Assembly (NCBI RefSeq): GCF_018476525.1 | Contig: NZ_JAHCST010000061.1 | Span: forward strand, 1 to 55,033 | DNA length: 55,033 nt | Direction of reading: 5' to 3' | Origin: Acrocarpospora catenulata | GTDB taxonomy: Bacteria > Actinomycetota > Actinomycetes > Streptosporangiales > Streptosporangiaceae | Shown here: one piece after another, positions 24,440-33,342 of the stretch | How positions within the stretch are numbered: the first letter of the stretch is position 1 | Layout: each line of letters begins with the position of its first letter | Made by a program: the position numbers and the translations under genes | Notes under the pieces: model-generated | The model's database searches: none | Seen by the model: the letters and a program-made list of their open reading frames with translations, nothing else | Told to the model about the DNA's origin: nothing

Positions 24440-25282
24440 GTGGAATCTGTGAACAAACCGCACACCGCCTTTGTGCTCGGCGGGGGTGGGGTGCTCGGCG
24501 CGCACGAGGTCGGCATGTTGCGCGCGCTCGCCGAGGCCGGGATCGCGCCGGACCTGGTGGTCGGCACCTCCGTGGGCGCCCTCAACGGGGTCCTGCTGGC
24601 CGCGGCGCCGGACACCGCCGTCGACCGGCTCAGCGAGCTGTGGGGCTCCGCCATTGTCCGTACGGCTTTCGCCGGATCCTGGGTGACGCGGTTGTCCACG
24701 CTGGCCCGCACGGGAACCCATCTGCACTCCATCGAACCCCTGCGGGGCATGCTCAGCCGGGTCATTCCCGGCACCTTTGACGAGCTCCAGGTGCCGTTCC
24801 AGTGTGTCGCGGCGTCGATCGAGCGGGCCTGCGCGCGGTGGTTCGACAGCGGGCCGCTGGCCGAGGCGGTGCTGGCCTCCTGTGCGGTGCCGGGGTTGCT
24901 GCCCGCCGTACGGATCGACGGGGAGCACTACCTGGACGGCGGGCTGGTGCACAGCATCCCGGTGGGGCGGGCCGTGCAGCTGGGGGCCCGGCGGATCTTC
25001 GTGCTGCACGTCGGGCGGATCGAACGGCCGCTCGCCGTGCCCAGCAAACCCTGGGAGGTGGGCCTGGTGGCCTTCGAGATCGCCCGGCGGCACCGTTTCG
25101 CCGAGGAGATGGCCACCCTGCCCGGCGACATCGAGGTGCACATCATGCCGGCCGCGTTCAACGGCAAGCCGGGCCTGTCCGATCTGCGCTACCGCGACGC
25201 GTCCCGGATCACCGACAACATCACCCGCGCCTACCAGGCGTCGTCGGAGTATCTGGCGTCAATCACCACCCCCCTTCGGTAA
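24440..25282 (+). CDS. Patatin-like phospholipase
   Basis: About 280 aa of the RssA/patatin family. The oxyanion loop GGGGVLGAHE, the nucleophile elbow GTSVGAL (Ser in GxSxG) and the Asp of the DGG motif (YLDGGLVHSIPV) are all present, giving a complete Ser-Asp dyad. Such enzymes hydrolyse acyl esters of phospholipids. The GTG at 24440 follows GGAGG by four bases; GTG 24449 is an alternative. The next gene, an acyltransferase, starts 10 bases after the stop, so the two probably act together in membrane lipid turnover or remodelling. Confidence 0.88.
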   Translation: MESVNKPHTAFVLGGGGVLGAHEVGMLRALAEAGIAPDLVVGTSVGALNGVLLAAAPDTAVDRLSELWGSAIVRTAFAGSWVTRLSTLARTGTHLHSIEPLRGMLSRVIPGTFDELQVPFQCVAASIERACARWFDSGPLAEAVLASCAVPGLLPAVRIDGEHYLDGGLVHSIPVGRAVQLGARRIFVLHVGRIERPLAVPSKPWEVGLVAFEIARRHRFAEEMATLPGDIEVHIMPAAFNGKPGLSDLRYRDASRITDNITRAYQASSEYLASITTPLR

Positions 25283-25292
25283 GGAGCCGACG

Positions 25293-26339
25293 ATGGTGCC
25301 GCCCCGGATCGTCAGGCGCCTGATCCTCGCGCCGCTGGTGATCGCGCTGACCCTGGCGGTCATCCTGACCCTGCCGATCTGGTTGCTCGTCGCCTTCCTG
25401 GCCTCGCTCCGGCTGCCGCCCCCGCAGCGCAGGGCCATGCGCCTGCTCACCTTCACCGTCACCTGGCTGGCCCTGGAATCGGCCGCCCTGGTCGCCTGCC
25501 TCGGACTCTGGATCGCCAGCGGCTTCGGCGGACGGCTGCACGTGGACACCCACCAGAACCGCCACTACGCGCTGATCCGCTGGCTCCTCTCCCGGGTGTA
25601 CGGCGCCGCCGTCCGCATCTTCGGCCTCAGCGTGCACATCGACGAACCCGAACTCACCGCCGAGGAGATCGCGCGGCGGCTCACCCGCCCGGTCATCGTG
25701 CTCTCCCGGCACGCCGGCCCCGGCGACTCCTTCCTCCTCGTCTACCACCTACTGGCCCGGTACGGCAGGCGCCCCCGCATCGTCATGAAAGCCGCACTGC
25801 AACTCGATCCGTCCCTCGACGTGGTCATCAACCGGTTGCCCAACGCCTTCGTCCCACGCAAGACGGCCGAGAGCGGGATCACCGCCGAGATCCGGCGCCT
25901 GTCGGCGGGCATGGACGCCACCGACGCGCTGGTCATCTTCCCTGAGGGTGGCAACTTCACCCCCTCCCGGCGCCGCCGCGCCATCGGCCGCCTCCGTGAG
26001 AAGGGCCTGCGCGAGGAGGCCGCCCGCGCCGAGTCCCTCGACCATCTCCTCCCGCCCCGCCCCAACGGCGCCATCGCCGCCATCGAGTCCTGCCCCACCG
26101 CGGACGTCATCTTCGTCGCCCACACCGGCCTGGACCACCTCATCACCCTCGGCGACATCTGGCGCAAACTCCCCGCCAACGCCCAAATCCAAGCCAAGTG
26201 GTGGCGCTATCCCGCCGACCAGGTCCCCCGCACCCGCGACACCCAGATCACCTGGCTCTTCGACCAGTGGACCACCATCGACCAGTGGATCACCGACAAC
26301 CGCCCCACCCACCTGACCTCGCAAAAGGAGGCTTCTTAG
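25293..26339 (+). CDS. PlsC-type 1-acylglycerol-3-phosphate acyltransferase family protein
   Basis: 348 aa. Two N-terminal hydrophobic helices (LILAPLVIALTLAVILTLPI and the stretch around LALESAALVACLGLWIA) precede an acyltransferase domain with the catalytic HX4D motif in LSRHAGPGDSF and the glycerophosphate-binding motif in LVIFPEGGNFTP. The C-terminal half has the extended arrangement of actinobacterial relatives. It should transfer an acyl chain to a lysophospholipid or related lipid at the membrane. The ATG follows AAGGAG. It is in tandem with the patatin gene, a coherent deacylation/reacylation pair. Confidence 0.85.
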   Translation: MVPPRIVRRLILAPLVIALTLAVILTLPIWLLVAFLASLRLPPPQRRAMRLLTFTVTWLALESAALVACLGLWIASGFGGRLHVDTHQNRHYALIRWLLSRVYGAAVRIFGLSVHIDEPELTAEEIARRLTRPVIVLSRHAGPGDSFLLVYHLLARYGRRPRIVMKAALQLDPSLDVVINRLPNAFVPRKTAESGITAEIRRLSAGMDATDALVIFPEGGNFTPSRRRRAIGRLREKGLREEAARAESLDHLLPPRPNGAIAAIESCPTADVIFVAHTGLDHLITLGDIWRKLPANAQIQAKWWRYPADQVPRTRDTQITWLFDQWTTIDQWITDNRPTHLTSQKEAS

Positions 26340-26367
26340 CTGCCAAATTTGGCGTTAGCAGGTGATC

Positions 26368-26550
26368 ATGGAGCATCCGCTACGACCGCCGTCCTGGCGG
26401 GGGCAGCTTCGGCCGGAAGCCGCAGTGGAAAGGCCGGCGAGCGACCTGCGTGATCTGGTGAATCGCGGGTTGTCGTTCCGGGTCGCGCAGGGACGTGGGC
26501 ATGCGTGGGTAGCCGCCGACAACCTCGCCCGCCTGGCGGCAGACCCCTGA
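26368..26550 (+). CDS. Possible 60-aa protein (doubtful)
   Basis: An ATG at 26368 opens a short frame (MEHPLRPPSWRGQLRPEA, then DLRDLVNRGLSFRVAQGRG). Only a weak AGG precedes it and no family is recognised. It is listed because it fills most of the gap between the acyltransferase and the next gene; it may be chance. Confidence 0.25.
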   Translation: MEHPLRPPSWRGQLRPEAAVERPASDLRDLVNRGLSFRVAQGRGHAWVAADNLARLAADP

Positions 26551-26613
26551 CGACCCTTACGCCCGTCTTAGGCAAGTGGTCGTTGAATTGGCCCTTGATG
26601 GGAGGAGCTATCG

Positions 26614-27339
26614 ATGAGCAATCCTGAGTTCGGGTCGCCGTTCGGGTCGGCGGAGGTCTTAGCGAGTGAGCCGGTTCGGCGGGGGTCGAAGCGGTGGGTG
26701 ATCGCTGGGGTGGTGGCGGCCGCGGTCGCGGCCGGTGGGGTTGGGGTGGCGGCCGCCGCTTCGTCGCCGACGCCCAGTGCGGGGCAGAGCGGGGCGGCCA
26801 GTCCGTCCGCGTCGCCGTCGGAGGGGCAGAAGGTCGGGCCGGGGAAGATCGGTCATATGCGCGGGGGCATGTTCGGGGCGCTGCACGGGGAGTTCGTGGT
26901 GCCCAAGGAGGAGGGCGGGTTCCAGACTCTCGCCACGCAGCAGGGTACGGTCACTGCGGTCGACGGGTCCTCGATCACGGTCAAGAGCGAGGACGACTAC
27001 TCGCGCACGTACGCCATCAACGACAGCACCCGTGTCAACGGCGGGCGCGAAGGAGTCGGCTCGATCCAGGTCAACGACCAGGTGAGCGTCATGGCGACGG
27101 TCGAGGGCCAGAACGCCACGGCAACCATGATCGTCGACCTGACCCGTCCCGCGGAGGGCCCCTGGTCCGGTCGCCACTTCAAGGGCTCGGCCCCCGGCTT
27201 CGGCGAACGCTTCGAAAAGCGCTTCGGCCCAGACGGCGAAAAATTCCCCGGCCACAAGTCAATCGACCCGTCCCAGCCCCCAACCTCGGAAACCCCCGAA
27301 ACCCCGGCAACCCCGGAAACCCCCACACCTACCGCCTGA
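26614..27339 (+). CDS. Membrane-anchored or secreted DUF5666-like protein
   Basis: 241 aa. A short cytosolic N-terminus is followed by one hydrophobic helix (WVIAGVVAAAVAAGGVGVAA, residues about 28-48), a Ser/Pro-rich linker and a small beta domain (QQGTVTAVDGSSITVKSEDD, then YAINDSTRV), which resembles the OB-like DUF5666 domain found in secreted actinobacterial proteins. The C-terminus is Pro/Thr-rich (ETPETPATPETPTPTA), as in surface-exposed tails. Start ATG behind GGGAGGAG. Function unknown. Confidence 0.75.
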   Translation: MSNPEFGSPFGSAEVLASEPVRRGSKRWVIAGVVAAAVAAGGVGVAAAASSPTPSAGQSGAASPSASPSEGQKVGPGKIGHMRGGMFGALHGEFVVPKEEGGFQTLATQQGTVTAVDGSSITVKSEDDYSRTYAINDSTRVNGGREGVGSIQVNDQVSVMATVEGQNATATMIVDLTRPAEGPWSGRHFKGSAPGFGERFEKRFGPDGEKFPGHKSIDPSQPPTSETPETPATPETPTPTA

Positions 27340-27401
27340 CAAGCCCAACCGCGTCCCCAGAGTTCTTCCGCACTCACCCCGATCCCCTTTTCGTTTCCTC
27401 G

Positions 27402-27640
27402 CACGACAGTGGATGGCTGTTCCCACCCACCTTTCGACTTCAGTCGGACCCAGCTCTACTCGATTTTTGGTCGGACCGGATTTGCGCACGACAGTTGGTA
27501 CCCATCTTTTGACTTCGGTTGGACCCGGCTCCGCTCGATTTTCGGTCGGACCCGGCTCCGCGCACGACAGTCGGTGGCTGTTTCCACCGCCTTTTGACTT
27601 CGGTCGGGCCGGGCTCAGCTTGACCTTTGGTCGGACACGG
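27402..27640. repeat. Intergenic tandem repeat, three degenerate units
   Basis: CACGACAGT recurs at 27402, 27487 and 27563, opening units of 85, 76 and about 78 bp. Each unit contains a TTTTGACTTCGGT-like segment and two copies of a submotif close to GGTCGGACCCGGCTCC. The 415-bp gap 27340-27754 holds no convincing gene otherwise. Frames on the minus strand read a repeated GPTE/AEPGPTEVK peptide, but lack a start site or family. Confidence 0.75.
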
Positions 27641-27754
27641 CTCCACGAAACAGGGCGGAGCCCCGGAAGGTGAACGGGCGGGTGGGCGGGAGGCAAACGG
27701 CAATCATGCGACTGAGATCTTGGGGACTTCTGTCGCCCGCTCTAGACTTTCACC

Positions 27755-28297
27755 GTGCCACTACTGGACATCCTGGTCCGCTTCGCTACGACAGGCGTCG
27801 TCGGCCCTTTTTGCTGCGGCATCTCGATGACCGAACTCAACGACGTACTCGGCTATCCACGGAACTCGGTTCTAGTGCCTTCAGATGGAAGGTACTCATG
27901 GGTGCGCTCTTTCGACAGCGTCGATGTCTGGACCTGCAACTGCCCGCGCCGCCTCGTCGAGGCGATCGAGATTCGGACCTGGTCGGAACGCGTGGACATT
28001 CCCTACACCGGTTCGATCTACTCCGCCGAGTTGTCCCCTGCCGAGGTGACCGAAGCCCTGAGCATCGCGAATTTGAGTTGGACCTGGGATCCTGAGTCCA
28101 ACTCGATGCAAGTGGAACCCACGAACGTGTATTTCGGGTTCGACGGGAACAACTACCTGGCAGTCGTGGGCAGGCGGATAAACAATCACGAGTGCCCCGT
28201 CCCCACGATCCCGGAGAGATGGCGCCAACGCCACAAGCAACGACTGGAAGCAGCTGCCGCCGAAGGTGACGCTGGATCCCGATCCGGTGAAGGTTGA
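27755..28297 (+). CDS. Unknown 180-aa soluble protein
   Basis: Starts with GTG at 27755. The product is acidic and rich in aromatic residues (YTGSIYSAELSPAEVTEAL, NLSWTWDPESN, NVYFGFDGNNYLAVVG), with four or five Cys. Base composition is lower in GC than the neighbours. The style resembles small immunity-type or DUF proteins scattered in actinobacterial genomes, but no family is recognised and there is no toxin gene beside it. Confidence 0.6.
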   Translation: MPLLDILVRFATTGVVGPFCCGISMTELNDVLGYPRNSVLVPSDGRYSWVRSFDSVDVWTCNCPRRLVEAIEIRTWSERVDIPYTGSIYSAELSPAEVTEALSIANLSWTWDPESNSMQVEPTNVYFGFDGNNYLAVVGRRINNHECPVPTIPERWRQRHKQRLEAAAAEGDAGSRSGEG

Positions 28298-28460
28298 CAG
28301 AGAAAGTTGCGGGTTCAGTTGGACGCCCAGGTGATGCCGCACCACCGCGGATACGGTTGAGCATCGCGGTGGGGCGACGGTGTTCGCCCCGCGAGAGGCT
28401 GTGGCCCCTGCTGATACCCCTCCATGTGGGCCCTTGGCCGGCCGAAGGCGGCTGGGGTAA

Positions 28461-28679
28461 TCAGGAGTTCTCTGAAAGGAAAGAAAGGCGATGCTGGTAT
28501 TCGGCTTCGTCTATTTCTCCGGCGGCGTAGCGGCGGCGGAGGATTTCTCGGGGGTCGGTGGCGAGGGGTGGGTAGGGGTGGCGGCGGCGGGTGGAGAGGA
28601 CGACCACGGTGACTATGCCGATGATGACGGACAGGAGGAAGAGGAAGGCGGCGCCGAGGAACAGGGCGGTTGATGTCAT
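28461..28679 (-). CDS. Small membrane protein with SHOCT motif
   Basis: 72 aa: one N-terminal transmembrane helix ([20 protein letters not shown]) and a C-terminal SHOCT motif ([20 protein letters not shown]), a short oligomerisation-type motif common at the ends of small actinobacterial proteins. The ATG follows GGAGG by seven bases and overlaps the cobQ stop by four bases, so it is coupled to cobQ. No role in cobalamin synthesis is known. Confidence 0.8.
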   Translation of the reverse strand: MTSTALFLGAAFLFLLSVIIGIVTVVVLSTRRRHPYPPLATDPREILRRRYAAGEIDEAEYQHRLSFLSENS

Positions 28680-30250
28680 CGGGCGCCTCCTGGGGGGATG
28701 AGAGGGAGGTTCGGGGGGGTGCCGGATTCGATCAGGTGGAGTAGGGCCTCGGTATTCATATGCTGGCCGATCAGGTCGCCGAGTGCGTCGAGGCGGGATT
28801 CGCGCATGCCGGAGAAGGAGATGCCGGGGATGGGCGTGTAGGGGCGGCCCGCGATGGTGGCGACGTCGGTCAGGAAGGCTTGGCGGAAGGCGTCGTTTTC
28901 GAAGGCTCCGTGCCAGGTTGTTCCCCAGACGGCACCGACACGGCAGCCGTCCAGGAAGGGCTCGACGAACCTCTGGAGGCCGGACGCGTCGCCGACAGGG
29001 CCCTTCGCCTCTCCAGCAGGGCCGTTCTGAGGTGAGACCACGTCGAGGGCGAGGGCAGGGTCGATGGCGACGATTCCGTGGTGGATTTCGTAGGCGGCTA
29101 CGGGGTGGCCGTAGGCGTGGCCGGTTGGTCTGGTGAGGGTTTTCTCGGGGGCGAAGGTCACGGTGGCGGGGAGGAGACCTAAGCCCTGGACCTGGCCTTC
29201 ACGGGATTCGATGGTGTCGTGGATGGTGTGGGTGAGCATCTGGTAGCCGCCGCAGATGCCGAGGATGGGGCGGCCGGCGGCGGCGCGGGCGTGGAGGGCG
29301 GTGGCCAGGCCGGTCTGGCGGAGCCAGTGGAGGTCGGCGACGGTGGCACGGGAGCCGGGGAGGATGACCAGGTCGGCGTCGTCGAGTTCGGCCGGGGTGC
29401 GGACGAAGCGGACGAGCACGCCAGGCTCGGCGGATAAGGCGTCGATGTCGGTGAAGTTGGAGATGCGGGGGAAGCGGATGACGGCGACCCGGAGCGCGTG
29501 CGGCTGGTAGGGCTGGCCGGGGCGGTTGTCCAGGGCGAGGGAGTCCTCGACGTCGAGCCAGAGGCCGTCCAGCCAGGGCAGGACCCCGTAGGTCGGGCGG
29601 CCGGTGAGCCCAAGGAGCATGTCCAACCCCGGCGCGAGCAACTCAGCAGCCCCACGGAACTTGTTGATCACGAATCCGGCGATCAGGGCCTGGTCGGCGG
29701 CGTCCAGCAGGGCCAGGGTGCCGAAGAGCGAGGCGAACACTCCCCCGCGGTCGATGTCGCCCACCACGAGCACGGGCAGCCGGGCAGCCTGGGCCAGCCC
29801 CATGTTGGCGATGTCCCCCGCCCGCAGGTTGATCTCCGCCGGGCTCCCCGCCCCCTCACAGATCACCACGTCGTACGCCTCCCGGAGCCGCGCCAGCGAC
29901 TCCACCGCCACCTCCCGGAGCCGGGCCTTGAACGCCCCGTACTCCATGGCGTCCACGTCCGCGATCGGCCGTCCGAGGACCACGACCTGACTGCGGCGGT
30001 CGCTGCCCGGTTTGAGGAGGATCGGGTTCATGTCGGCCGTGGGTTCGATGCCGCAGGCGGCGGCCTGGGTGGCCTGGGCGCGCCCGATCTCGGCCCCGTC
30101 GGGGGTGACGAACGAGTTGAGCGACATGTTCTGCGCCTTGAACGGCGCGACCCGGACCCCTTGCCGGGCCAGCCAGCGGCAGATCCCCGCGGTGACCACA
30201 CTCTTTCCGGCGTCGGAAGTGGTCCCTGCGACCAGCAGCGCCCCTCTCAC
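28676..30250 (-). CDS. cobQ: Cobyric acid synthase
   Basis: 524 aa, full length for CobQ/CbiP. The N-terminal ATPase domain ([54 protein letters not shown]) and the C-terminal glutamine amidotransferase domain ([13 protein letters not shown] with the nucleophilic Cys; [12 protein letters not shown]) are complete. It amidates four side chains of adenosyl-cobyrinate a,c-diamide using glutamine and ATP. The start is GTG (VRGALLVAG). It follows cobD by 46 bp on the same strand. Confidence 0.96.
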   Translation of the reverse strand: MRGALLVAGTTSDAGKSVVTAGICRWLARQGVRVAPFKAQNMSLNSFVTPDGAEIGRAQATQAAACGIEPTADMNPILLKPGSDRRSQVVVLGRPIADVDAMEYGAFKARLREVAVESLARLREAYDVVICEGAGSPAEINLRAGDIANMGLAQAARLPVLVVGDIDRGGVFASLFGTLALLDAADQALIAGFVINKFRGAAELLAPGLDMLLGLTGRPTYGVLPWLDGLWLDVEDSLALDNRPGQPYQPHALRVAVIRFPRISNFTDIDALSAEPGVLVRFVRTPAELDDADLVILPGSRATVADLHWLRQTGLATALHARAAAGRPILGICGGYQMLTHTIHDTIESREGQVQGLGLLPATVTFAPEKTLTRPTGHAYGHPVAAYEIHHGIVAIDPALALDVVSPQNGPAGEAKGPVGDASGLQRFVEPFLDGCRVGAVWGTTWHGAFENDAFRQAFLTDVATIAGRPYTPIPGISFSGMRESRLDALGDLIGQHMNTEALLHLIESGTPPNLPLIPPGGAR

Positions 30251-30296
30251 CAGGCCCCCTTCGTGGTGACGACGAGTCCGGCTGACCGTCCCTGCC

Positions 30297-31232
30297 TCAT
30301 CGGGTCCCCCGCGCGGCGACGGCGAGTGCGGCGGCGGTCCACGAGACGGCGCGGGCGAGCCTTACCGAGCGGCGGATGTCGCGCCGGACCGGGCGCGGGC
30401 CGTCGCCCAGCTCGGGACGGTGTTCGACCCGCCCCCCGTACGCGTTGACCCCGCCCAGCCGGACCCCGAGGGCGCCCGCGAACGCCGCCTCGCACTGCCC
30501 GGCGTTGGGGCTCGGGTGCCGGCGTCCGTCCCGCGCCCACACCCGCAGCGCCGTACGGGACGAGCCGCCGGCCGTGCCCGCCAGCGCGGCGGTGAGCAGG
30601 CCGGTGAGGCGGGCGGGCAGGTAGTTGGCCGCGTCGTCGAGGCGGGCTGCAGCCCAGCCGAACCGGGCGTACCGGGGCGAGCGGTGGCCGACCATGGCGT
30701 CCAGCGTGTTGATCGCGCGGTAGGCGAGCAGACCGGGGACCCCCGCGACCGCGCCCCAGAAGAGCGGCGCGACGACCGCGTCAGAGGTGTTCTCGGCGAC
30801 GGATTCGACGGTGGCCCTGGCCAGCTCGTCCGCGTCCAGCCGGGCGGGATCACGCCCGCAGAGGTGCGGTAACCGGGCCCGAGCGGCGGTGAGATCGTCC
30901 CGGTCCAGGGCGTCGGCCATCGCGGCGCCCTCCCGGCCGAGCGTGGTGCCACCCAGCACCGCCCAGGTGGCCGCCGCCGTCACCAGCGTACGGGCGACCG
31001 GATGGCGCCGGGTCAGCCGCGAAGCCACCACACCGAGACCGGTCGCGGCTCCGACGCAGATCCCGGTGAACGCCACCCCCCGAAGCCGTGAATCCCGATA
31101 AATCCGCTTCTCCAGCGCCGCTGCCCGGCCCCCGAACACCGCGACCGGATGTCCCCTTCGAGGATCCCCGGCAACGGCGTCAACCCCGACCCCCAACGCC
31201 ATACCGGCCGCGACCGCCCCAAAACTGATCAC
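30297..31232 (-). CDS. cobD: Adenosylcobinamide-phosphate synthase (CobD/CbiB)
   Basis: 311-aa integral membrane protein of the CobD/CbiB family, with conserved [35 protein letters not shown] and [23 protein letters not shown] (given here as [16 protein letters not shown]). It attaches the aminopropanol (phosphate) arm to adenosylcobyric acid at the membrane. It starts 27 bp after the histidine kinase stop on the same strand, so the kinase, cobD, cobQ and the SHOCT gene may share a transcript. Confidence 0.93.
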   Translation of the reverse strand: MISFGAVAAGMALGVGVDAVAGDPRRGHPVAVFGGRAAALEKRIYRDSRLRGVAFTGICVGAATGLGVVASRLTRRHPVARTLVTAAATWAVLGGTTLGREGAAMADALDRDDLTAARARLPHLCGRDPARLDADELARATVESVAENTSDAVVAPLFWGAVAGVPGLLAYRAINTLDAMVGHRSPRYARFGWAAARLDDAANYLPARLTGLLTAALAGTAGGSSRTALRVWARDGRRHPSPNAGQCEAAFAGALGVRLGGVNAYGGRVEHRPELGDGPRPVRRDIRRSVRLARAVSWTAAALAVAARGTR

Positions 31233-31259
31233 TCACGAATTCTCCCCCACACAGGGACA

Positions 31260-32546
31260 TCAGTGGGCGGCGGGGAAGGTCGCGGTGAAGCCTCCGTCCA
31301 CCGCCGTCAGGGTGCCGCTGTGGAGGGTGGCGATGTCGCGGGCGATCGGCAGCCCGAGACCCGCCCCGCCGCTGTCCCTCGCCCGCGCCTCGTCCAGCCG
31401 GGTGAACCGGTCGAACACCGCCTCCCGATGCTCCGGCGGCACCCCGGGCCCGTCGTCGAACACCTCCAGCACGGCCACGCCCCGCTCCCGGCGCACCCGG
31501 ACCTCGACCGTGGCGGTCGCATGCCGTACGGCGTTGTCCGCGAGGTTGGTCACCAGCCGGGCCAGGTGGCCGCGCGACCCCAGGATCACCACGTCCGGCT
31601 CGACGTCCAGCTTCAGGCGCACCTCCGGGCGGCGGCCCACGCGCAGCGACTCCTCGGCGGCGATCTGGCCGAGGTCGAGTTCCGCGGTGCGCGGCGGCTC
31701 GCCGGCGTCCAGCCTGGCCAGCAGGAGCAGGTCGCCCGCCAGCGACTGGAGGCGTTCCACGTCGGCCAGCGCCTCCCGGGTCAGCTCGCTCGGCGGGGCC
31801 AGCTCCAGCCGGGCCCGCAGGGTGGCGATCGGGCTGCGCAGCTCGTGCGCGGCGTCGGCCACGAACCTCTTGTGCCGGTCCACGGCCGTCTCCAGCCGGT
31901 CGAGCGTGCCGTTCACGGTCCTGGCCAGCGCGGCGATCTCGTCCCGGGAGCGCGGCACGGGCACGCGCTGGTGCAGGTCGCGGGCGGTGATGTCGGCGAC
32001 CTTGGCCCGGATCGCGGCGACCGGCCGCAGCGCCCGGCCCACCGCGAACCAGGTCATCCCCGCCACCACCAGCAGCAGCGCGGGCACGCCCGGCAGCAAC
32101 GTGCTGTTGAGGGTCTGCAACGCCAGGTCGGCGCCGGCCAGCGAGGCCCTGGCCACCAGGGTGGTCGGTCCTGATTCGGTGGCGATGTCCAGCGTGGCCG
32201 TGGCGTACTTGCCGGGTTCCGCCCAGATGGAGATGGCGTCCAATGGACCGGCGACCGGACCGACGACGCGGACGTCGGGATCCGTCGGCGTGACCTCGGT
32301 GACGACCGACCAGTCAGTGATCTTCGTGCTGTTCAGGGCAACCATTGGTGCCGCCGCCACCGCCCGCCGGGTGGCCTCGGCCAGCGTGCTCGACTCCAGG
32401 CTGCCGCGGAGCGTCACCACCAGCACGGCGGCGACGGCGCCCAGCGCCAGCGCCACGACCAGCGTCGCCGCGGCCGTGGCGCGCAGCCGTACCGACGCCA
32501 ACCGGGCTGGCATCCGGCGGGGACGCCAGGCGAGCCGTAGCCTCAC
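31260..32546 (-). CDS. Sensor histidine kinase (OmpR/EnvZ type)
   Basis: 428 aa. Two transmembrane helices (AAATLVVALALGAVAAVLVV and VPALLLVVAGMTWFAVGRAL) flank an extracellular sensor of about 110 residues, followed by HAMP, the HisKA box with phosphoacceptor His (RFVADAAHELRSPIATLRAR), N-box (LVTNLADNAVRHA) and G-boxes (DDGPGVP, GGAGLGLPIAR). The GTG start overlaps the stop of the response regulator (GTGA), so kinase and regulator are made together. The signal is unknown; the adjacent divergent ABC operon suggests an envelope-stress or antimicrobial-peptide cue. Confidence 0.92.
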   Translation of the reverse strand: MRLRLAWRPRRMPARLASVRLRATAAATLVVALALGAVAAVLVVTLRGSLESSTLAEATRRAVAAAPMVALNSTKITDWSVVTEVTPTDPDVRVVGPVAGPLDAISIWAEPGKYATATLDIATESGPTTLVARASLAGADLALQTLNSTLLPGVPALLLVVAGMTWFAVGRALRPVAAIRAKVADITARDLHQRVPVPRSRDEIAALARTVNGTLDRLETAVDRHKRFVADAAHELRSPIATLRARLELAPPSELTREALADVERLQSLAGDLLLLARLDAGEPPRTAELDLGQIAAEESLRVGRRPEVRLKLDVEPDVVILGSRGHLARLVTNLADNAVRHATATVEVRVRRERGVAVLEVFDDGPGVPPEHREAVFDRFTRLDEARARDSGGAGLGLPIARDIATLHSGTLTAVDGGFTATFPAAH

Positions 32547-33214
32547 GACGCCTCCAGGCGATAGCCGGCGCCGCGCACGGTGACCAGCGTCGACCGGCCG
32601 AACGGCTGATCGATCTTGCGGCGCAGGGCGCTGACGTAGACCTCGACGATGTTCGGATCGCCGTCGTAGCCGAAGTCCCACGCCTGCGCCAGCAGCTCGC
32701 TCTTGGACACCACCTCGCCCGGCCGCCGCGCCAGCCCGTGTAACACCGCGAACTCCTTGGGGGTCAGCGAGATCTCCACCGCGCCCCGCCGGCAGCGCAG
32801 CCCCGCCGGGTCGATGACCAGGTCGCCCACCGTGAGGGTGACCGGCCGCTCCCGACCGCCCCGCCGCACCAGGGCGCGCAGCCTCGCCAGCAGCACCACG
32901 TACGAGAAGGGCTTGGCCAGATAGTCGTCCGCGCCCGTGTCCAGCGCCTCCGCCTCGTCGTGGATGCCGTCCTTGGCGGTCAGCATCATGATCGGCGTCC
33001 AGTTGCCCGCCTCGCGCAGCCGCGCGCACACCTTGTAGCCGTTCAGGCGCGGCAGCATCACGTCCAGGACGATCACGTCGTACGGGTTCTCCATGGCCAT
33101 CCAGAGGCCATCACGCCCGTCGTGGGCCAGATCGACGGCGAACCCCTCGCCCGCCAGGCCGCCTTTGACCAGCTCGGCCAGCCGCTTCTCATCCTCTACC
33201 AGCAACAATCGCAC
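32543..33214 (-). CDS. OmpR-family response regulator
   Basis: 223 aa. Receiver with the acidic pair in LLLVEDEKRL, phosphoacceptor Asp in IVLDVMLPRLNG and Lys in LAKPFSY, then a winged helix (LTPKEFAVLHGLARRPGEVV, VYVSALRRKID, TVRGAGYRLEAS). The GTG at 33214 matches the standard VRLLLVEDE start; an ATG four codons upstream is possible. It is divergent from the lipoprotein-MFP-ABC operon with tandem CTTCAGG repeats between them, so it probably controls that operon. Confidence 0.93.
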   Translation of the reverse strand: MRLLLVEDEKRLAELVKGGLAGEGFAVDLAHDGRDGLWMAMENPYDVIVLDVMLPRLNGYKVCARLREAGNWTPIMMLTAKDGIHDEAEALDTGADDYLAKPFSYVVLLARLRALVRRGGRERPVTLTVGDLVIDPAGLRCRRGAVEISLTPKEFAVLHGLARRPGEVVSKSELLAQAWDFGYDGDPNIVEVYVSALRRKIDQPFGRSTLVTVRGAGYRLEAS

Positions 33215-33248
33215 GCCGCACAGCATCCCGTACGCCACCTAAAGCCAA

Positions 33249-33287
33249 CCTGAAGATGATTTCGGCTGCCTTCAGGGTCGCTTCAGG
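33249..33287. promoter_or_regulatory. Tandem CTTCAGG repeats, candidate response-regulator sites
   Basis: CTTCAGG occurs at 33270-33276 and 33281-33287, an 11-bp period that places both on one DNA face, and an inverted copy CCTGAAG lies at 33249-33255. OmpR-family regulators bind direct repeats with about one helical turn spacing. The block sits between the divergent regulator and lipoprotein genes. Confidence 0.6.
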
Positions 33288-33342
33288 TACGGCCCGCGAA
33301 CCTTGGGCCCGTTCACGCCGGGCTTCCGCAAAAGGGGACTCC

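Noticed and set aside
27259-27703. Minus-strand frames reading repeated GPTE-containing peptides
   Set aside because: The peptide repeat follows from the DNA tandem repeat; there is no ribosome site and no related family.
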